A DNA stretch of 64,000 nucleotides from Acidobacteria bacterium RIFCSPLOWO2_12_FULL_66_21 (GTDB lineage Bacteria > Acidobacteriota > Vicinamibacteria > Vicinamibacterales > 2-12-FULL-66-21), in NCBI GenBank assembly GCA_001767455.1, contig MELC01000072.1, positions 46,258 through 110,257 of the forward strand, read 5' to 3'. Of this stretch, positions 54,634 to 64,000 are shown piece after piece; the stretch's first letter is position 1; each line of letters opens with the position of its first letter. The notes beneath the pieces were generated by a model. That model made no database searches and was not told where the DNA came from. It saw nothing but the letters and a program-made list of their open reading frames with translations. The position numbers and the translations under genes were made by a program.

Positions 54634-57549
54634 GAAAGCTTGTCCTATGCTGAAGTGAATCCCCGCCGTGCGGTGCTCGAGCGCGCCGGCGACGATCCGC
54701 CGGTTGATCTTGAAGCCGACGTCCACGCGGATCGGGCCCATGGGCGAGCGCACCCGTAGACCGAAGCCGACGCTGCCGCGCAGGTCGCCGAGATCGAACT
54801 CGCTTGCGCGCTCGAATACGTTGCCGCCGTCCACGAACACCGCGCCGCCGAACCGGCTCCACCCCGGAAAGCGCAGCTCCGCGTTCGCGATCAGCACGGC
54901 GTTGCCGCCGCGGGCGAAGCCCGTCGGGCTGATCGTCTTCGCCGCGCCGACCGAATCGAGCGCGAACCCTCGAATCGTGCTGCCGCCGCCGGCGAAGAAC
55001 CGCTCGCTGGCCGGCAGGTCGTCGATCGTGGCAATCACGACGCCGCCGTTCTCGTCCGTGACCTCGACCTGCCTCGGGAAGCCGTCGGCGAACCCAAGCG
55101 CCGCGCGCGACGCGAAGACCACGCGGCTCGCGCCGGCCACGCGATGGAACCAGAAGCCCTGGACGAAGGACTTCACGAAGCCGACCTGCCCGCCCAGGCT
55201 GCGCGCGGCGAGCGTGCCTTCCGCGCTCAGGAACGTGCCGCGCTCGGCGTCGAGCGGGTCATCGCGCGTATCGCGCGACAGCGCGCCAGAAAACGCGGAC
55301 AGGCGCACCTGCGGGAAGACGCGGTCGATGTTGAAGCGCTCCTTCTCGTTGCGCGGCGCGGTCGTCGGCAGGGTCGTGTCGAACGTCTTCGTGGTGTTGA
55401 ACGAGTAGCGCAAGTTGGCGCGGACCCCGGGTGCGAGCCGCCGGCCGGCGTCCGCGGTGAGGCCCTGGCGCTTGAAATTGAAGCCCGATCGGATGCCCTG
55501 CTCCAGGCCGCCGGTGACGGTGACGTCCGCGTTCATGTTGAGCGCGCGCGGCTCGCGGTAGGTGGCGACCGCGCGATACTCGCTGAACCCGAAACCGGTC
55601 TCGTTCGCGCCGTTCTTGGGGCGGAGGCTGGCCCGCGTGTACAAGTTCACGGATCGGTTCCTCCCGCCGATGTTGCGCCGCCCGACGTCGAAGAACCCGC
55701 GCGGCGCGAAGTCGTAGTTGTCCTCCACCTGGCCGTCAGCGCCAGCCCGCTGCCGCCGCTGGATCTCGAGGCCGCCGCCGTAGCTGAGGGTCGTCGCCGC
55801 CGCCTCTTCGACGGTGACCAGGACGTCGCGCTGCCCGAGCGGGCTCTGGGGCACTTCCGTGATGCGAACCCGGCGGAACAACCCGAGCTGGCTCAATCGC
55901 TGCTGGCTCTCGACGACGTCCTCGAGCCCCAGCGGCTGCCCCGTTCGAATCAACAGCTCGCGGCGGATGATGCGCGGGTCCGTCTTCGTGTTGCCGACGA
56001 TCAGGATGTGGTCGACGAAGGTGCGCGGCCCCTCGCTGACCTGGAATTTCAAGTCGGCGCGCGTGCGGTCGTCGTTCGGGACGGGCACGATCGTGACATC
56101 CGCCGAGGCGAAGCCCGCGTTCCGGTATTCCAGCAGCAACGTGTCGCGGTCCGCGGCAATGTCCGGCTCGTAGTAGGGCGCGCCGGAAATCACCGACAGC
56201 TTCGCGCGCAGTTGCGGCTCCGGAATGCCGGCGTTCCCCTCGAAGGTGATGTTGCCGACGACGGTCTGCGGACCTTCTTCGATGACGATGACCGGCTTGA
56301 CCTGCCCTGCGCCGTCCGCCGGGTTCAACTCGTTCGGCGCGGAGCTCACCTTCACGCTCGCGTACCCGCGGCGCCGGTAGAAATCTCCGATCGCGAGGAC
56401 GGCGTTCTGCAGGTCCGCCTCGACGAACACCGACCCTTCAGCGAGCTTCACGAGCAAGGGGCGGAGCTGCTCGATCGGCACGGTGCGGTTGCCGTTCACC
56501 TCGACGCCGCCAGGGCCGGTGCGGTACTGGAGGCCCTGGTGGACGGTGAACACGATCGTGACGGTGCCTTCGCCTTCGACCCGCGCCGGGGTCGCCGAGG
56601 CTTTCCAGTAGCCCTGCCGATTGAGGTAGTCGGTGATGCGCCGGACCGCGTCTTCGATCCGGTCCTGGTCGATCGAACCCTCGCGCTCGACCGGGACCAG
56701 CTCCTTCCGCTTGCCGGCCGGCAGCGGGTCACCTTTGAATGTCACCGTGACGAGCGGCCCCGGTTCCACCTCGAACGTGAGATCGACCGTGCCGTCAACC
56801 GGGTCGCTCCTGGTGAAGCCGGCGCGCGCCTCATAGCGTCCGCGCTTGCGCAGCTTGTCGAGATACGCGTTCAGCCGCTCCTGGATGCGCGCCGGCTGAT
56901 ACGGGTCGCTCGGCGCCGCGTCCACCTGCCGCAGAAAGGCGGCGCGGGACTCGGGCGGGTCGCCCGTGATCGTCACGCGGCCGATTCGGGCGCGCGGGCC
57001 GGCGTCGATGTCGAACACGAGCCGCGTGCGATCGGGATCGTGCAGGACGGTGGGGGTCCAGCGCACGGACGGCTGCAGGAAGCCGCGATCCCGATACAGC
57101 GTGTCGAGCGCGCGGACGACATCCGGGGCGCGGCTGACCGGCGGCGTCGCGCCGAAACGGTCCGAGACCGTCCGCCGCACGACGCCTTCGTCGAGCCCCA
57201 GATTCCCGCGGAAGTCCACTTCCGAAACGCTGTGGATCGGCACGAGCAGATACGTCAGGCGGACGCCGCCGGGTGCCGCGGTCGCGTCCACCTGGACGTC
57301 CTGGAAGCGCCCGAGGCTGAACAGGTGCGAGATCGATTCGCGCACGTCGGTCATCGACAACGGACGGCCCGGACGCGTCTCGATCAGCTCGAGCAGCCCC
57401 GGCTCGTCCGCGGGCTGCCGTTCGCTGAGGATGTGCACGTCCAGGACGGGCCGGCCGATGAACGCCTCCGCGCCCGTCGGAGCGGGCGCCTGGGCGGAGG
57501 CGCCCGGCGGCAGCAGCAGAAGCAGGGCGAGCACAGGGATCGCGCGCAT
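54631..57549 (-). CDS. Omp85-family outer-membrane assembly protein (BamA/TamA-like)
   Basis: 972 aa with signal peptide IPVLALLLLLPPGASAQA. From about residue 30 to 580 there is a series of POTRA domains, each ending in a xVxGNxxxxxxxLR-type turn (VDFRGNLGLDEGVVRRTV, ITFEGNAGIPEPQLRAKL, ILIVGNTKTDPRIIRRELLI). The C-terminal 16-stranded barrel contains RFFAGGGSTIRGF (the conserved lid-lock RGF loop) and ends FSIGQAF with terminal Phe. It inserts or secretes proteins at the outer membrane. Its start shares one base with the TamB stop (TGATG), so it is the TamA-like partner. Long for TamA owing to extra POTRA repeats. Confidence 0.95.
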   Translation of the reverse strand: MRAIPVLALLLLLPPGASAQAPAPTGAEAFIGRPVLDVHILSERQPADEPGLLELIETRPGRPLSMTDVRESISHLFSLGRFQDVQVDATAAPGGVRLTYLLVPIHSVSEVDFRGNLGLDEGVVRRTVSDRFGATPPVSRAPDVVRALDTLYRDRGFLQPSVRWTPTVLHDPDRTRLVFDIDAGPRARIGRVTITGDPPESRAAFLRQVDAAPSDPYQPARIQERLNAYLDKLRKRGRYEARAGFTRSDPVDGTVDLTFEVEPGPLVTVTFKGDPLPAGKRKELVPVEREGSIDQDRIEDAVRRITDYLNRQGYWKASATPARVEGEGTVTIVFTVHQGLQYRTGPGGVEVNGNRTVPIEQLRPLLVKLAEGSVFVEADLQNAVLAIGDFYRRRGYASVKVSSAPNELNPADGAGQVKPVIVIEEGPQTVVGNITFEGNAGIPEPQLRAKLSVISGAPYYEPDIAADRDTLLLEYRNAGFASADVTIVPVPNDDRTRADLKFQVSEGPRTFVDHILIVGNTKTDPRIIRRELLIRTGQPLGLEDVVESQQRLSQLGLFRRVRITEVPQSPLGQRDVLVTVEEAAATTLSYGGGLEIQRRQRAGADGQVEDNYDFAPRGFFDVGRRNIGGRNRSVNLYTRASLRPKNGANETGFGFSEYRAVATYREPRALNMNADVTVTGGLEQGIRSGFNFKRQGLTADAGRRLAPGVRANLRYSFNTTKTFDTTLPTTAPRNEKERFNIDRVFPQVRLSAFSGALSRDTRDDPLDAERGTFLSAEGTLAARSLGGQVGFVKSFVQGFWFHRVAGASRVVFASRAALGFADGFPRQVEVTDENGGVVIATIDDLPASERFFAGGGSTIRGFALDSVGAAKTISPTGFARGGNAVLIANAELRFPGWSRFGGAVFVDGGNVFERASEFDLGDLRGSVGFGLRVRSPMGPIRVDVGFKINRRIVAGALEHRTAGIHFSIGQAF

Positions 57550-60500
57550 CAGAAGACGTGCCGCACGCGGAAATCGATCGCGAACGTGCCGTTGTTGTTC
57601 TGCGTCAGCACCCAGCCCGTCCGATCGTTCTGGTCGTACTCGAGGACGACAATCTGGTCGCGGGTCACCGTCCCGAGCGCGCGGGTGAAGGTCACGTACG
57701 CCCGGTTCGAGATGCGCCGCCCGAGCGTGATCCGGGCCGACGCCGACAGCGGATCCGTGTCGGACCCGATGGACGGTGAAATCTGGAAGTCGACGCCGAA
57801 GGTTCGTTCGACCAGGCCGGTGACGGGCGCGGAGATCGTGCCCGTCAGGAGCCGTGCCGTGAAGGCCTTGACGAGATCCGTCTGCGCGCGGGTCAGCGCC
57901 GTCGGATCGAGCGGGCGCAGCTCGGCGTTCCGGATGTCGCTCGTCTGCCCGAGCAGCAGCGTGACGATGTCCACCTGCGACAGCGGCGGATCCGAATCGA
58001 GGGTCATCGTCATCTGCTTCGCCGTGCCGCGGAAGGCCAGCGTGACGCGGTAGGTCTGCGACGGCACGCGCACGCGGGTCTCCGCCTCGATGTCGAAGTA
58101 CGGCTCGATGCGCGTCGGGTTCGCGAAGCTGATCGTGCCGCGGGTCAGGAGGTACCGGTTCCCCTCGAAGGTGACGGTGCCGCGATCGATGTCGGCCCGC
58201 CCGCCGAGGATCGGGCGGTCGTAGGTGCCGGTGAGGCGCAGGTCCGCGCTGGCCACCGCGCGCGCGAGGTTGTTGTCGATGCGCAGGCTGTTCGGCGCGA
58301 CAATCTCGACGTCGTACCGGAGCGGCAGCGCCGGGGCCGCCGCGGCCACGCCGATGCCGCTCGCGCCCGACCCGGTGAAGCTGAAGATGTCGGGCGTGGC
58401 CTCGAAGCGCCGGCTGTACAACGCGTCGTGCACCGTGACCGTGCCGCCGAGCAGCAGCGACGTCATCCTGCCGCGCAGCGACAGGTCCGCGTCGATCACC
58501 GACTGGAATCCCTCGGGGTAGCGCAGGCGCATGCGCGTGCCGGCGGCGGTCAGGTTGATGTCCCCGACGGCGAATCCCTCGACGCCGATCCGGCCGCCGA
58601 ACTGCACGTCCCCCTCGGCCAGCCTGGCCCTCACGGTGTCGACCCTGATGCCGTTCGCGTCGAACGACAGCCGGCCGTTGATCGAATCGAGCGAATGCGG
58701 GAGCGACAGGTGCCGGATCCGGCCGCTCTCGATCGTCGCGCTCCCGGAGAACACGGGGTGATCGAGGCTCCCGCTCGCCTCGGCCCGAAGCGTCGCGCCG
58801 CCCGAGCTGCGGATGTCGCGGTTGAATCCCTGGAGGATGCTCAGGTTCGCGTCGCCGGAGGCCCGCACCGCGACGGTCGAATCCTTCAAGCCGACGTTTC
58901 CCGTGACTTCCAGCCGCGTCCCTTCGCCGAAGAGCCGCATCTGGCCGGCCGTCACGACTTTCTGGTCGAGCGTGAGCTCGATCGACACGTGCGCGTTCGT
59001 CTCCGGATCCCGGTTGCTGATCTGATAGTCGAACAGCTTCATGTCGAGCTGCTCGACGGTGGTGTCGACGACCAGGTGCTCCGGATCCGCCAGCTCGCCG
59101 ACGATATGAATCGTGCCGCCCGCCACGGCGGTCGTGAACGGCGAGAGGTCCGGCTGAAAGAAACGGATGTACGGGTCGAGAGAGGTGTCAGAGAACCGCA
59201 GCGTGACGTCGGCGTCCATCTCGTCGGTCATGGCGATCCGGCCCGAGCCTGACACGACAAGGCGCTTCGATGCGGCGTCCAGCCGTTCGATCGTCAGCAG
59301 CTCGCCGTTGAGCGCCAGGCGGCCGGTCACCTGCCCGATGCCTTCGTCTCCGGCAAACAGGTCGTCGACGAGCACCCTCACCTCGTACTTGGGCACGTCG
59401 AACGTGCCGGTGCCCGATGCCGTGAACTGCACCCGGCCGGACAGCGGCGCGCGGGGGAACGACGCCGTCTTCAGCGACTCGACGGGAATCTTCGTGCCGT
59501 CCGCGTTGAACGAGTAATTGCCGTCCCAGCCCACCCAGGCCGCGCCGGTCACGAGCCCGGTGCTCTTGTGCATCTCCATCGCGTCGAGGCGCACGCCGCT
59601 GCCCTCGAACCGCAGCGACGCGGACGCGTTCTCGAACGTCTCGCCGTACGCGACCCCGTCGTTTATGACGAGATTGCCGTAGCCGTACGGCGTCTCGTAC
59701 TTGCCATACAGGTGGTACCTGCCCGAGACGAATCCCTCCATGGGATAGAGATCCAGCTCGAAGGCGTGCCGCAGATCGACGAGCGGCCGGCGCGTGAGCG
59801 TGATGCGCGCGTTGATTTCCTCGCCGTTGTCGCGGCGCGGATATCCCAGCGAGAAGAGGCCGTCCGCCTGGATGGTCGACTCCCCCTTCGTGACGACGCT
59901 CTCGCTGACGGCGACGTAGCCGTTCTCGATCACGAGCGCCGCGCGGCCGTGGCCCCAGTCCACGTCCCACGCGCGCATGTGCTCGCCGGTGAAGGTCCCC
60001 TCGATGCGCGGTTTCGTGAACGACAGGAGCATGACGCCGTCGAACTGTCCGGACCCGCCGACCTCCACCGCGCCGGTCGGCGAGCCGAACGCGGTCATGA
60101 TCCCCGCCAGCACGCGATCGCTTTCCTGCCAGTCGAGGCTCGTCACGTGGAACGGGATGCGCGAGTCGGTGCCGTACGCCGTGCGCCCTTCGAAGCTGAC
60201 GTACGTCTTCGGGGTGGCGGTCCAGCTCGGGGCGAGCTCAATCCATTCGTGCCCCATCGCGTACGTGATGTGGCCCGCGACGGGGACGTACCCGAGCGGC
60301 GCGTGGGAGTTGAAGGGGCCCGCCTCCACGGGCAACGCCGCGAGACGCTCCACCTCACCGGCCGGCAGCTCGCGCGTCATGATCTTCACGCCGCCTGGCG
60401 CCTCGGCCGTCACTTCGCCGCCGCCCACGCGCTCGGACCACTTGCCGAGCGGCCATTCGAGATGGTTGCGGCCCGTGATGCGGCCGGCCAGCCTGATCCC

Positions 60501-61709
60501 CTGCGTGCCGAGAAAATCGGTGAGCCGCGGCAGATCGACGTCGCGGTACTCGGCGTCCCACACGGCACGCGCCGGCACGCCCTTGCCGTTCAGCGGCGCG
60601 AGCCGGTAGTAGAACTTCGCCGCGCCTCCCAGCAGGCCGCCCGTCGTGTCGCTGATCTCCAGGCGATCCGGCGTCCACAGCACGCTGCCGCGCAGGTTTC
60701 GGAAGCGCCAGTCGTTCCCGGAGAACTTCACGCCCGTGTCGGGAGACGTGAAGGTGCCCTTCAGCTCGCGGCCGCCCTTGAACAGGTGGAAGTACCCCTG
60801 GAAATCTCCCTGCCCGGAGGTGGTGAACTTCTCGTGCAGGAAGAAGATGTTCTTCTCGGTCGGAAAGTCGATGTGCGAGTTGATGTGATAGATCTGTTCC
60901 GGCCATCGTGAGAAGTCGATGTCGCCGGTCATCGCCGAGTGCGCGCCGTCGGTGTCGAGATCGAGCCGCTGGAAGTGGAGCTTCGAGCCCTTGATGCTGA
61001 ACCGCGAGGTCATGCCCGCCGTGAACGGCTCGTACGACTGGATCCGGATCGTGCCGCCCGAAAACACCGCCGTCCCGCGATAGTCGTTGTCCGCGTCGTC
61101 GCGTCCGACCGTGACGCGGAGGTTGCGCGCGACGGTGCTCCACGGCGTGCCGTGATCGACGTAGGTGAACTGTCCGCGCGAGGCGACGACCGAGCGCACG
61201 GTCTTGGTGAACCGGCTCGGGCCGGTGCTCTTCCTGTCGGGAAAGAACTTCGGGAAGTTGCTGCGGCCGTTCGGGTAGGCCGGAGTGCCCGGCCAGGTCT
61301 CGACGACCATGTCCCAGTCGGTCATCTCGACCCAGTCGATCACGAAGCGGCGGCCGAAGAGCGACCACCACGGCACGCCGAGCGTGATCCTTTTCGCCCT
61401 GAGAAACGGACGGTCGGTGGGTTCCAGTCCCTCGATGACGAGGTCGTCGATCTGGAACACGCCGGGGGTCATCTTCGCGGAGAGCCGCCCGATGTGGATC
61501 GGCCGCTGGATCTGCTTCGACCCCGCGCGTTCCGCGCGCTCGCGCAGCGTCGGCCCGAGATCCACCGTCAGGAACGTCACGACCACGCCGGCGACGATCG
61601 CCACCGCCAGCGCGAACGCGTACGCAGCGAAGCGGCGCCACCGCGGCGGCCGCGCCGCTGGCTGCTCCGGCTCGGCCGGCGACGCGGGCGTTTCTTCGGC
61701 TTCAGCCAT
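57549..61709 (-). CDS. tamB: TamB-like translocation/assembly module protein
   Basis: 1386 aa from ATG 61709. One N-terminal transmembrane helix (RFAAYAFALAVAIVAGVVVTFL) is followed by a very long beta-helical or Taco-like periplasmic body with an AsmA-like start (LSAKMTPGVFQIDDLVIEGL) and a C-terminal DUF490/TamB domain from about residue 1000 (ITRGTISFANPTRIEPYFD, LDSDPPLSQVDIVTLLLGQT) ending ...TFAIDFRVRHVF. TamB bridges the inner membrane to the Omp85 partner and is implicated in outer-membrane protein and lipid transport. The adjacent Omp85 and SurA-like genes form the same operon. Confidence 0.95.
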   Translation of the reverse strand: MAEAEETPASPAEPEQPAARPPRWRRFAAYAFALAVAIVAGVVVTFLTVDLGPTLRERAERAGSKQIQRPIHIGRLSAKMTPGVFQIDDLVIEGLEPTDRPFLRAKRITLGVPWWSLFGRRFVIDWVEMTDWDMVVETWPGTPAYPNGRSNFPKFFPDRKSTGPSRFTKTVRSVVASRGQFTYVDHGTPWSTVARNLRVTVGRDDADNDYRGTAVFSGGTIRIQSYEPFTAGMTSRFSIKGSKLHFQRLDLDTDGAHSAMTGDIDFSRWPEQIYHINSHIDFPTEKNIFFLHEKFTTSGQGDFQGYFHLFKGGRELKGTFTSPDTGVKFSGNDWRFRNLRGSVLWTPDRLEISDTTGGLLGGAAKFYYRLAPLNGKGVPARAVWDAEYRDVDLPRLTDFLGTQGIRLAGRITGRNHLEWPLGKWSERVGGGEVTAEAPGGVKIMTRELPAGEVERLAALPVEAGPFNSHAPLGYVPVAGHITYAMGHEWIELAPSWTATPKTYVSFEGRTAYGTDSRIPFHVTSLDWQESDRVLAGIMTAFGSPTGAVEVGGSGQFDGVMLLSFTKPRIEGTFTGEHMRAWDVDWGHGRAALVIENGYVAVSESVVTKGESTIQADGLFSLGYPRRDNGEEINARITLTRRPLVDLRHAFELDLYPMEGFVSGRYHLYGKYETPYGYGNLVINDGVAYGETFENASASLRFEGSGVRLDAMEMHKSTGLVTGAAWVGWDGNYSFNADGTKIPVESLKTASFPRAPLSGRVQFTASGTGTFDVPKYEVRVLVDDLFAGDEGIGQVTGRLALNGELLTIERLDAASKRLVVSGSGRIAMTDEMDADVTLRFSDTSLDPYIRFFQPDLSPFTTAVAGGTIHIVGELADPEHLVVDTTVEQLDMKLFDYQISNRDPETNAHVSIELTLDQKVVTAGQMRLFGEGTRLEVTGNVGLKDSTVAVRASGDANLSILQGFNRDIRSSGGATLRAEASGSLDHPVFSGSATIESGRIRHLSLPHSLDSINGRLSFDANGIRVDTVRARLAEGDVQFGGRIGVEGFAVGDINLTAAGTRMRLRYPEGFQSVIDADLSLRGRMTSLLLGGTVTVHDALYSRRFEATPDIFSFTGSGASGIGVAAAAPALPLRYDVEIVAPNSLRIDNNLARAVASADLRLTGTYDRPILGGRADIDRGTVTFEGNRYLLTRGTISFANPTRIEPYFDIEAETRVRVPSQTYRVTLAFRGTAKQMTMTLDSDPPLSQVDIVTLLLGQTSDIRNAELRPLDPTALTRAQTDLVKAFTARLLTGTISAPVTGLVERTFGVDFQISPSIGSDTDPLSASARITLGRRISNRAYVTFTRALGTVTRDQIVVLEYDQNDRTGWVLTQNNNGTFAIDFRVRHVF

Positions 61710-61756
61710 CACTCACGCCCGCCACCGCGCTCCGCGCCACGGCGAGCAAAGCTCCT

Positions 61757-61814
61757 GAGCACCCGTCAGCACCCGTCAGCACCCGTCAGCACCCTTCAGC
61801 ACCCTTCAGCACCC
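61757..61814. repeat. 10-bp tandem array AGCACCC(G/T)TC
   Basis: Six decamers of the same family as 1117-1280. It begins one base beyond the stop codon of the biotin-carrier gene (TAA at 61817-61815) and ends 48 bases before the TamB start. Confidence 0.9.
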
Positions 61815-62326
61815 TTATTCGATGACGGCAAGGACCCTGCCGGCTTCCACCGACATGCCCGGCGTCACGTGCACGTCCTTCACGCGTCCGGCCTTCGGCG
61901 AGCGCAGCTCGTTCTCCATCTTCATGGCTTCCACGACGACGACGGCCTGGCGCGCGGCGACTTCGTCGCCCGCCGCGAGGAGCACGCGCACGACTTTGCC
62001 TGGCATGGGGGCGACGATCGCCTGCTCGCCCGCGGCGCCGGTTCCGCTTTCGCCGCCGCGGCCGCTCGTCCGTCCCTTGTTGACGGAGGCGATGGCCAGC
62101 CGGCCGTCGATCGTGACCAGCAGCTCGCCGCGGCCGCCGCCCGGCGCGACCTGCAGCTCGCGGCTGACGCCCGTGCGGTCGTCCAGCAGCAGCGACAACC
62201 CGAAATTGCCCACGCGCGCAGCGTCCACTTCATGCGCCGTGCCATCGACCACGACATGGAAATGGCGCGGTCCGCTGCGCTCGACTGCCACCGTACGGGT
62301 ACGGCCGTTGACCTCTATCTCGAAGG

Positions 62327-62330
<4 letters not shown>
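61815..62330 (-). CDS. Biotin carboxyl-carrier subunit of an acyl-CoA carboxylase
   Basis: 171 aa from ATG 62330, which overlaps the stop of the biotin-carboxylase gene by 4 bases (ATGA). The N-terminal segment FEIEVNGRTRTVAVERSG is the usual extension of carriers in acyl-CoA carboxylases; the C-terminal 80 residues form the biotinyl domain with VVVVEAMKMENELRSPKAG, where K137 is the biotinylated lysine, and VHVTPGMSVEAGRVLAVIE. It shuttles carboxyl groups between carboxylase and transferase. No carboxyltransferase is in the window. Confidence 0.95.
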
Positions 62331-63841
<1,511 letters not shown>

Positions 63842-63871
63842 TGGGTGTACGGGGTAATTGTAACCGGTAAG

Positions 63872-63889
63872 GCAGCCCTAAAGGGCTGC
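63872..63889. repeat. Palindromic element upstream of biotin carboxylase
   Basis: GCAGCCCT (63872-63879), 2 bases, AGGGCTGC (63882-63889). Same core as 33270-33287. It is followed by GCAAC like the element at 45588. Confidence 0.75.
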
Positions 63890-63890
63890 G

Positions 63891-64000
63891 CAACACCGCC
63901 CCGTCCTGGACGGCAACACCGCCGCGTCATGGACGGCAACACCGCCGCGTCCTGGACGGCAACACCGCCCCGTCCTGGACGGCAACACCGCCCCGTCCTG
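63891..64000. repeat. 23-bp tandem repeat running off the right edge
   Basis: Nearly five units of a 23-bp sequence beginning CAACACCGCC and ending TGGACGG, with single-base variants (C/G at the eleventh position, C/A at the sixteenth). No spacers. It lies upstream of the biotin carboxylase gene and continues outside the window. Confidence 0.85.

Overview
The window is GC-rich DNA (very long spurious ORFs on the wrong strand) with gene types that fit an Acidobacteriota genome, probably of the Vicinamibacteria. The indicators are a PadR regulator next to a two-domain FtsX-type permease with the ADOP N-terminus, a PD40/TolB propeller fragment, a Tat-exported glycosidase-like protein, an NtrC-type two-component pair and a class II ribonucleotide reductase. 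The taxonomic placement is inference; there is no rRNA or tRNA marker in the window.

Layout. 1-10000: tail of a propeller protein, a secreted TPR protein, a small membrane protein paired with a YEATS-fold protein, PadR plus permease, and a PQQ-propeller protein. 10067-29264 is an accessory/defence island. It holds a TOTE-type primase-helicase-nuclease coupled to a PIN-like protein, a Phd/VapC toxin-antitoxin pair, a Uma2 protein, a cupin, a ParDE pair, a frame-disrupted kinase-BRCT gene, a DEDDh exonuclease-TerB-like protein coupled to a 1615-aa SF1 helicase-nuclease, and a TerB-like-BRCT protein. A Tat-exported glycosidase-like gene, an antitoxin with a broken Fic gene, and a BglII-like restriction enzyme overlapping an MT-A70 methylase complete it. 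29503-38625: nrdJ with an NrdR box and a long leader, a lipoprotein, a histidine kinase with its NtrC-type regulator, a glycine-zipper lipoprotein and a CPBP protease. 38629-53863 is a plus-strand surface-polysaccharide cluster: two methyltransferases, a NodB-type deacetylase, four GT4-like glycosyltransferases, one GT39-like and three related multi-pass membrane proteins. 53866-61709 is a minus-strand envelope operon, TamB to Omp85 to a SurA-like chaperone. 61815-63841 holds the biotin carrier and biotin carboxylase of an acyl-CoA carboxylase.

Two themes stand out. First, the island has two candidate multi-gene nucleic-acid conflict systems. One is TOTE plus PIN plus VapBC. The other is a four-gene locus linked by BRCT and TerB-like domains (kinase, exonuclease, SF1 helicase-nuclease, TerB-BRCT), which I do not recognise as a named system. 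Second, the genome is full of small repeats. Palindromic elements of three sequence types sit in frame inside protein-coding genes (nrdJ, a membrane protein, a methyltransferase), where they add 11 to about 25 residues to loops. Short-unit tandem arrays begin at or a few bases beyond the stop codons of minus-strand genes, and in one case such an array appears to supply the ribosome-binding site of the next gene.

All functional statements come from reading the sequence and from recalled family signatures; no database search was run.
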